64,000 nucleotides of DNA, from NCBI RefSeq assembly GCF_000497045.1, contig NW_015961970.1:1674802-1738801 (forward strand), in the 5' to 3' direction. The notes beneath the pieces were generated by a model that made no database searches, was not told the origin of the DNA, and worked only from the letters and a program-made list of their open reading frames with translations. This DNA comes from Kalmanozyma brasiliensis GHG001 (taxonomy: Eukaryota > Basidiomycota > Ustilaginomycetes > Ustilaginales). Within the stretch, counting starts at the first letter, position 1. Every line of letters starts with the position of its first letter. Shown here one piece after another: positions 58,568 to 64,000 of this stretch. Both the position numbers and the translations under genes were made by a program.

Positions 58568-60022
58568 TCAAGCCCTCGACTCGGAGTCGGTCTCGTCATC
58601 GTCATGAGCGACCCTGCTGTATCCCCTCCTCCCTCGGTATGGGTCGCACCAAGCGGGAGGCTTGACAATGCCATTGAACAAGAAGGTGCCGTACACCAGC
58701 AGGACGAAGCCCAACACCTGCAGACTGCCCGATGCCAGCCTGAACGTCTCCCAGCCCAGATACAGACTGACTCCCCAGATACCAACTGTCCTGCACGTGT
58801 CGATGGTGCTTCTCGCAGTTGCGGAAACATTGCGGGTGACGGAGAGACCGAAGAAGTTGAAAAAGGCGATGGTGAAGCAGATGGCGATCGAAGTCCATAG
58901 GATGATGGGGATGCCGATGATCTGGTAGAACCCGGCGGTCATGTCAAAGTAGCCGCCACGGCCCTCGGGCGTGCGGCCAACAAAGTAGTGCAGCAGCGGC
59001 ATGATGAGGAGCACCGTGATGGAGCCGAATACGCCCTCATAGCCGACAGCAAGGAGGGGCTCGACCGAGTAGCGCGACATGATCTTCTCCTCGAGCACGA
59101 ATTGCGAGGCGGTGAACAGCTGGGCGAAGAGGATGAGCAGAACGCCGAGCAGCGCTTGGGCAGACTCGGCCAGCTCGTCGTCGCCGTCCTCGGCAGATCC
59201 GGACACTTCGGGCTGCTTGAACGCGGTTCCTGACAGACCAACGACCGAAACACCCAGCATGACAGTCACCAGGCTGAGCCACTGGAAGAGGTGCAGGTGG
59301 CGGCCGAGGAAGGCTACCGAGAACACACCAACCCAGAGCACCAGCGCACCTCGCGTCATCTGGTAGATGCTGACAGGGGTGAAGAGGAGACCGACGTTCA
59401 TCAGCGTGGTTCCGCAGATGTCGCAAAGGGCGGGCATGAAGAAGAGGAAGATGGCTTTGCCGGACATGGTCTTGCCCTTGACAGCACCAACTTCGTCGGC
59501 GTCGATGGCATGGATGTAGCTGCTGTCGTTGATGTCGGTGAATTCAGATCCGTCGAGCTCGCCTGGCTGAATGGCGCGCGATGCGATCTCGAAGGGAGGC
59601 GCGGGAAGGGTTGGGTTGGTGGGCGCGTGCGTGGCGCCAGTGTGAACACGACCACGAGTAGCTTCGTAGGTTGAGATGGCAGAGGTACCGCGGTTGCGAG
59701 GCGATGGATCGCTGTCGACAATGATGCCCGAGTCAGGCTCGGATTGCAGCAGTGGCTTCTTGAGCGCAGCGTCTCGTGCCGCGCTGCCAGAGAAGCGTGC
59801 GTAGATGATGCGGAAGAGGACGGGGAGCAGACAGAGACATTCGCCCAGGAACATCTGCAGCGTCTGCCAGACGGGTTGTTGAAATTCTTGACGCTGTTTG
59901 GGATCTGGCGAGTCGCAGTTGGCGACACACTGCATGTCTTGATACTTGTTGAGTAATGAGTTGCCGATGCCGGTGATCAGCATGCCAACGACGAGCGCGG
60001 GCACGAGTGACCGTGTCAACAT
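58568..60022 (-). CDS. SLC35F6-like drug/metabolite-superfamily transporter
   Basis: Intronless, 484 residues from ATG 60022 (MLTRSLVPALVVGMLITGIGNS), which matches the hydrophobic start of SLC35F6 proteins. A longer in-frame reading begins at GTG only and is rejected. About ten membrane helices are visible, with a polar insert at about 85-190. The family motifs are FFMPALCDICGTTLMNVGLL, followed by SIYQMTRGALVLWVGVFSVAFLGR, and ASQFVLEEKIMSRYSVEPLLAVGYEG. Homologues belong to the EamA/nucleotide-sugar transporter fold and sit in lysosome, Golgi or mitochondrial membranes depending on species. The substrate is unknown. The C-terminal tail is acidic. Confidence 0.9.
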   Translation of the reverse strand: MLTRSLVPALVVGMLITGIGNSLLNKYQDMQCVANCDSPDPKQRQEFQQPVWQTLQMFLGECLCLLPVLFRIIYARFSGSAARDAALKKPLLQSEPDSGIIVDSDPSPRNRGTSAISTYEATRGRVHTGATHAPTNPTLPAPPFEIASRAIQPGELDGSEFTDINDSSYIHAIDADEVGAVKGKTMSGKAIFLFFMPALCDICGTTLMNVGLLFTPVSIYQMTRGALVLWVGVFSVAFLGRHLHLFQWLSLVTVMLGVSVVGLSGTAFKQPEVSGSAEDGDDELAESAQALLGVLLILFAQLFTASQFVLEEKIMSRYSVEPLLAVGYEGVFGSITVLLIMPLLHYFVGRTPEGRGGYFDMTAGFYQIIGIPIILWTSIAICFTIAFFNFFGLSVTRNVSATARSTIDTCRTVGIWGVSLYLGWETFRLASGSLQVLGFVLLVYGTFLFNGIVKPPAWCDPYRGRRGYSRVAHDDDETDSESRA

Positions 60023-61044
60023 CTTGGACTGGTTATGTGGGTCCTGAGTTTCGAGGTGGTCCTGATATGTGCCAGTCAATGGCGGTGATTCTGGGGAAGG
60101 ACCTGGTGCAGCGGAGGGTTGCTGGTGTCGTAGTCGCTGTTGTCCGAGTGCAGCGGAGGGATGTATTTGAGAGGTAGACAGCGCCACCAGCTCGATGCTG
60201 CCTGAGTTCCGGCGCGTTATGGTCCTGGTTCAGGTGTTGAGATGAGACGCGTAGATATCCGATGCTGTGCGAGCGTGGTGCAATGAATTTACTGTGATTG
60301 ATCTTTCTTGAGATCGAACGAGTCGAACTTTGCGAGTATACGACAGCGGCGCGAATGAGCAAAGAGCGTGCTTGAGGACGGCGAAGACGGAGCGAAGAGG
60401 CTGGCTGGATGTGTGGGATAGCACGCGAGAGGGGTCGTTGGAGGAGATGAGGTGAAGGGTCGGTTGAGTGAGGACCGACCAGATAAGGTGACGAATGAGC
60501 AGTGGAGGAGTCAGAGCCGATGCATGGCAGAGACAGAGACCCTGACTGGAGTTGGGTGGATGATTGGCAATCAATCGCCCACGCAAGCAACAGTCGACCA
60601 CTCTATGCGGGCGCCAGCGTCACCAAGTCGAAACTCCGCATCATGCTGGTGCAGCTCAGAGAGCCATGCACTCACAGACTCGTCTGACTCGGTCATCAAT
60701 AGAGCGCTGACCCACTCGAAAATGCAGCAAAATTGAGTTGAGTTGATTTCAGATCCACCCAATCAGCCGCTTTGAGGGTCTTGAGCCAGAGCCCGCACCG
60801 CTGTGCTAAGTTACTACCGCACGTAGCTTGGTGAAAAATTGGACCCTTGTTAGGCCAAACCTTAGCCTCGACGGATCCGATTTCTTGCTCAGCTTTCGAG
60901 GTTTTTGGAAGCTTTGCCTACATCCGCTACGTTACCTCTTACTGCATCCATCCTCATCACTCGCCGTCCTCCTTACAGTCTGGCCGACCGGCCAGCAACT
61001 CCGCCACCTTGCTCACAGATGTACAGTTAGTCTAGATCGCAAGC
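60023..61044. promoter_or_regulatory. Divergent promoter between the transporter and HOS2
   Basis: About 1.0 kb between divergent starts. 60930-61040 is TC/CA-rich leader-like sequence ahead of HOS2. No RNA gene or ORF is supported. Confidence 0.45.
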
Positions 61045-62373
61045 ATGGTCGTCATCGACTTTGACATGGCCGCAACAGGAGGCAACTCCAATGCCACCTT
61101 CTCCGACTCGCCCTTCTTCTACGACCGATCCGATGCCAACGGCGCCGGTCAGGCCATCTACAAGGACGCACACCATGTGCAACCGCACTCCAACCCGCGA
61201 GTCAGCTACTACCACCCTTCTGGCGTGGGCGACTTTCACTACGGCGAAAGGCATCCCATGAAACCCGCCCGCTTGACCTTGACCAACCGGCTCGTCCTTG
61301 CCTACGGCCTGCACAAGCACATGAGCGTCTTCACACCGCGCGAAGCCACCAAGGAAGAGCTCGAGATGTTTCACGACAGCGACTACGTGGATTTCCTTGC
61401 CAACGTCACGCCCACCACACCGCCATCTGCTGCCTTCACAAAGTTCAACTTTGCCGACGACTGCCCGGTCTTTGACGGCATGTACGACTTCTGCAAGGCG
61501 TATTCTGGTGCCTCCCTTGCCGGTGCACGACGGCTTGCCGCGGGCGAGACCGACATTGCCATCAACTGGTCCGGCGGTCTGCATCACGCGAAAAAGTTCG
61601 AAGCCTCTGGGTTCTGCTACGTCAACGACATCGTGCTGGGCATCATGGAGCTGCTGCGCCACCATCCGCGCGTGCTGTACATCGACATCGACATCCATCA
61701 CGGCGACGGCGTTCAGGAGGCCTTCTACAACTCCAACCGCGTCATGACCGTATCATTTCACAAGTACGGCAACGACTTCTTCCCCTGCACGGGCAATATC
61801 GACGAGATCGGTACGGGTTTGGGCAAGCATTTCTGCCTCAACGTGCCATTGCAAGATGGCATCGACGACTCGGGCTATGTCGCGCTGTTCAAGAGCGTCA
61901 TGGAGCCATGCATAACGACCTTCCGCCCCTCCTCCATTGTTCTCCAGTGCGGTGCGGATTCACTTGGACTTGACAGGTTAGGATGTTTCAACCTGAGCAT
62001 TGCGGCGCACGGCGAGTGTGTGCAGTTCATCAAATCCTTTGGTTTACCCTTGCTCGTCCTCGGCGGTGGAGGATACACCATCCGCAACGTTGCCCGCTGT
62101 TGGGCGTACGAGACCTCCGTTCTCACCGGCTGCAGTATTCCGGACACACTGCCGAGCACGCCCTACATGGAGTTCTTCGCACCCACCTACCGCTTGCACG
62201 AGCCGACCCAAGCGGGTCGGGTGGAGAACCAAAACTCCAAAGCGAGCCTCGAGAAGATTCGCGTGCAGATCCTCGAGCAGCTGCGCTACCTTCACGGTGC
62301 GCCGAGCGTGCAGATGCAGGAACTGCCGCCCGACCTCGCCGGCGCCTGGGTCGAGGAGGAGATCAAACCCTAG
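61045..62373 (+). CDS. HOS2: Class I histone deacetylase, Hos2 type
   Basis: Intronless, 442 residues. [11 protein letters not shown] places the charge-relay His pair at 180-181. [16 protein letters not shown] holds the zinc ligands D216 and H218, and [13 protein letters not shown] holds the third (D305). [14 protein letters not shown] carries the catalytic Tyr. [21 protein letters not shown] near residue 53 is typical of the Hos2/HDAC3 branch rather than Rpd3. The enzyme deacetylates histones as part of a Set3-type complex. In Ustilago maydis, a Hos2 deacetylase is known to affect dimorphism and mating-gene expression; equivalence here is inferred. ATG 61045 or 61066 may be the start; the conserved domain is unaffected. 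Confidence 0.94.
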   Translation: MVVIDFDMAATGGNSNATFSDSPFFYDRSDANGAGQAIYKDAHHVQPHSNPRVSYYHPSGVGDFHYGERHPMKPARLTLTNRLVLAYGLHKHMSVFTPREATKEELEMFHDSDYVDFLANVTPTTPPSAAFTKFNFADDCPVFDGMYDFCKAYSGASLAGARRLAAGETDIAINWSGGLHHAKKFEASGFCYVNDIVLGIMELLRHHPRVLYIDIDIHHGDGVQEAFYNSNRVMTVSFHKYGNDFFPCTGNIDEIGTGLGKHFCLNVPLQDGIDDSGYVALFKSVMEPCITTFRPSSIVLQCGADSLGLDRLGCFNLSIAAHGECVQFIKSFGLPLLVLGGGGYTIRNVARCWAYETSVLTGCSIPDTLPSTPYMEFFAPTYRLHEPTQAGRVENQNSKASLEKIRVQILEQLRYLHGAPSVQMQELPPDLAGAWVEEEIKP

Positions 62374-62462
62374 ATTCATGTATACCCCCCTCCGCTTCTC
62401 ATTGTACTTGTAAGACTCGCTGTACTTCTACCTCGTTTGGAAAAGTTTGTATTGATGAAGAC

Positions 62463-64000
62463 TCATGCCTGCGTCCAGTCCATCTGATCCTGTACGGTTT
62501 CGCCGTTGACCTCGAACCCGATTCGCAGTCTCAACCGCGCCGAAGCGCCAGGGGGCACCATAACGCGCAGAGCCTGCGTCTCGGTCGCTCCTGGCTGCAC
62601 GGTCGCGTTCGAGATGGCCTGCATCTGCAGCTTGTGCGTCTTGGGCACGGCGGCTTGGAAGTTGACGTTGCTGACGGGGGTCGCGGAGGAGATGAAGCGC
62701 GCTGTGATGTTGACAATCTCGGGGCGTGCGGGGTTGGTCGTCGGTGTGAGCGTGATGGTGAGGCCGTGCTTGGTGTAGACGGTTTGTGCTTTGGTGGTGG
62801 GTGCAGCGGCGGGGGTGGGGACTGCAGCGGGCGCAGGGGCGGGAGAGGGTGCAGATGCGGTGGAGGAGCTTCCGTCGAGACCGCCGAGAAGGTCGAGTCC
62901 GCCATAGGACGAAGGCGCGGGTGCTGATGGCACGGGAGCCTGCTGCGGTGCAGGCGTGCTTCCACTATCACCAAAGAGACCGAGAATGTCGTTGACCGAG
63001 CTCTTCGGTTTCTGCGCCGCCGGTGTGGCCGCCACTGCTGCGGGCGCACCACCCATATCGCTGCCACCAAAGATGTCCGCCAGCAGATCGTGCGTGCTCT
63101 GCTGGGTGGAAGCGCCTGCGTTCGACCCTGCGCCACTGCCACCGCCGCTCGAAACAGCCATCTCGTCGCCCATCAGATCCAACAGCGCATCCTTGTCCGA
63201 TCGGGTCGATCCCACCGGCTTGGCCTCGCTCACCGTGCCCAGCACCGTCTGCTTGATCTCCGGTGGCGGCATGCTCTCCAACACGCCCTCGCGGATATCG
63301 CTCCTCTTGAGCAGCGTCGCAAACTCGACACTGCGCTGCTGGATCTCGACCTCAACGCTGCTCTCAAAGCTAGCGATGATGTGCTCGATGCGCGACTGCT
63401 GCGATGCGTCCGTCAGTCTCGTGTGCAGCTTGGCCAGCGACGTCAGCACAAACTGACGGATCAAGCCGTTCACATATGGGCTGTCTAGCACGGACGACAA
63501 CAGATCGACCACGTCCTTGGGCTGCACCTCGCGCACCAGCTCTTCGTCCTCAAAGTTGCCTCCCTGGATCAACACATCTCCAAACTCGCCAATCACCCAC
63601 ACGGCCGCCAGCGTGAGGCTCTCCTGCGAAAAGTCCTGGTGCAGCGCGGAAAAGAGCTTTTGCACCGTGTACGCCTGCAGCTCGGGCGTGTGGCACACGA
63701 GGCGGATGAACGCAGACAGAATCTCTTCACGCACGTAGCTGCCGGCGAGCTTGAGCACGCGCAGCACCGTGTCGATGTGCCAGCGCTTGTTGGGCGCAAA
63801 CTTCTCGGCGGCAAGGCAGATCTGCGTCGTCATGCCCAGCTTGAACTCGTTGTCGGCCACCTCGAGGAAGGAAAGCAGTTCGCGGGTGAGGACGCGCACA
63901 TTGCTCTCGTTGATCAGCGCGTAGCTTAGCTCCAGCGCTCGACGTCGGATCGAAATGTCGCCGTCGCGCAGACAGTCGAGGATAATGTTGCGGTGGCGCT
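62463..64000 (-). CDS. APL4: AP-1 clathrin adaptor gamma subunit, C-terminal part (5' truncated by window)
   Basis: The frame is open to the window edge (64000), giving about 512 visible residues. It starts in the adaptin trunk (RHRNIILDCLRDGDISIRRR, then ALELSYALINESNVR), continues through KFAPNKRWHIDTVLRVLKLAG, then enters an Ala/Pro/Gly/Ser hinge. The hinge contains short leucine-acidic motifs (LLDLMGDE, LLADIFGG, ILGLFGD) that resemble degenerate clathrin boxes. The last 115 residues form the gamma-ear (KHGLTITLTPTTNPARPEI...VQDQMDWTQA), which binds accessory proteins. AP-1 gamma works at the trans-Golgi network and endosomes. The start and any N-terminal introns lie outside the window. 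The gene converges on HOS2. Confidence 0.95.
   Translation of the reverse strand, partial: RHRNIILDCLRDGDISIRRRALELSYALINESNVRVLTRELLSFLEVADNEFKLGMTTQICLAAEKFAPNKRWHIDTVLRVLKLAGSYVREEILSAFIRLVCHTPELQAYTVQKLFSALHQDFSQESLTLAAVWVIGEFGDVLIQGGNFEDEELVREVQPKDVVDLLSSVLDSPYVNGLIRQFVLTSLAKLHTRLTDASQQSRIEHIIASFESSVEVEIQQRSVEFATLLKRSDIREGVLESMPPPEIKQTVLGTVSEAKPVGSTRSDKDALLDLMGDEMAVSSGGGSGAGSNAGASTQQSTHDLLADIFGGSDMGGAPAAVAATPAAQKPKSSVNDILGLFGDSGSTPAPQQAPVPSAPAPSSYGGLDLLGGLDGSSSTASAPSPAPAPAAVPTPAAAPTTKAQTVYTKHGLTITLTPTTNPARPEIVNITARFISSATPVSNVNFQAAVPKTHKLQMQAISNATVQPGATETQALRVMVPPGASARLRLRIGFEVNGETVQDQMDWTQA

Overview
The window looks like nuclear DNA of a smut fungus (Basidiomycota, Ustilaginales; Ustilago, Sporisorium or Pseudozyma-like). 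It is GC-rich, its genes are dense and mostly intronless, and the few introns are short GT...AG introns. The proteins are eukaryotic and fungal in type. I see no bacterial operon, virus, transposon ORF or CRISPR array. The species is inferred from gene style and protein character, not from a database match.

Layout. 1-6.6 kb: 3' end of a Nup160/Nup120-type nucleoporin gene, a phenol-hydroxylase-type flavin monooxygenase, and an unrecognised Ser/Pro-rich protein. 6.55-11 kb: a 4.4 kb stretch with no supportable gene. 11-13 kb: COP9 signalosome subunit 6 (four exons) head-to-head with a tiny histone-fold gene that reads as CENP-W. 13.5-20.3 kb: a giant Ser-rich protein, best modelled as one three-exon gene of about 2170 codons. 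21-28 kb: F-BAR/RhoGAP protein, NADH-cytochrome b5 reductase (two exons), senescence/spartin-domain protein. 28.5-36.5 kb: ubiquitin E2 (five exons), Mcp1-like membrane protein, a degenerate RNase H-fold protein head-to-head with APC8/CDC23, and a PRISE-type SDR. 36.7-46.6 kb: mitochondrial DEAD-box helicase, PIG-U, ARL2, a membrane-anchored GH9 glucanase, and a SYLF-SH3 actin protein (two exons). 47-53 kb: RAD7 and an arrestin-like protein. 53.2-54 kb: intron-containing tRNA-His, a decayed tandem repeat and a fragment resembling the SNF1 C-terminus. 54.3-57.6 kb: RPS13 and RPS6 head-to-head. 58.5-64 kb: SLC35F6-like transporter, HOS2-type histone deacetylase, and the 3' part of AP-1 gamma-adaptin (runs off the window).

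Most genes are unrelated housekeeping functions: nuclear pore, ubiquitin/COP9/APC, kinetochore, GPI anchoring, vesicle coat, translation, DNA repair, chromatin. There is no metabolic cluster. Several neighbours are divergent pairs that probably share promoters: CSN6/CENP-W, F-BAR-GAP/CBR1, RNase H-like/APC8, RPS13/RPS6 and transporter/HOS2. The items most worth a second look are the pseudo-RNase H, the fused giant gene, the mosaic segment beside the tRNA, the stop codon lying inside the SYLF-SH3 splice donor, and the unusual RPS6 C-terminus.
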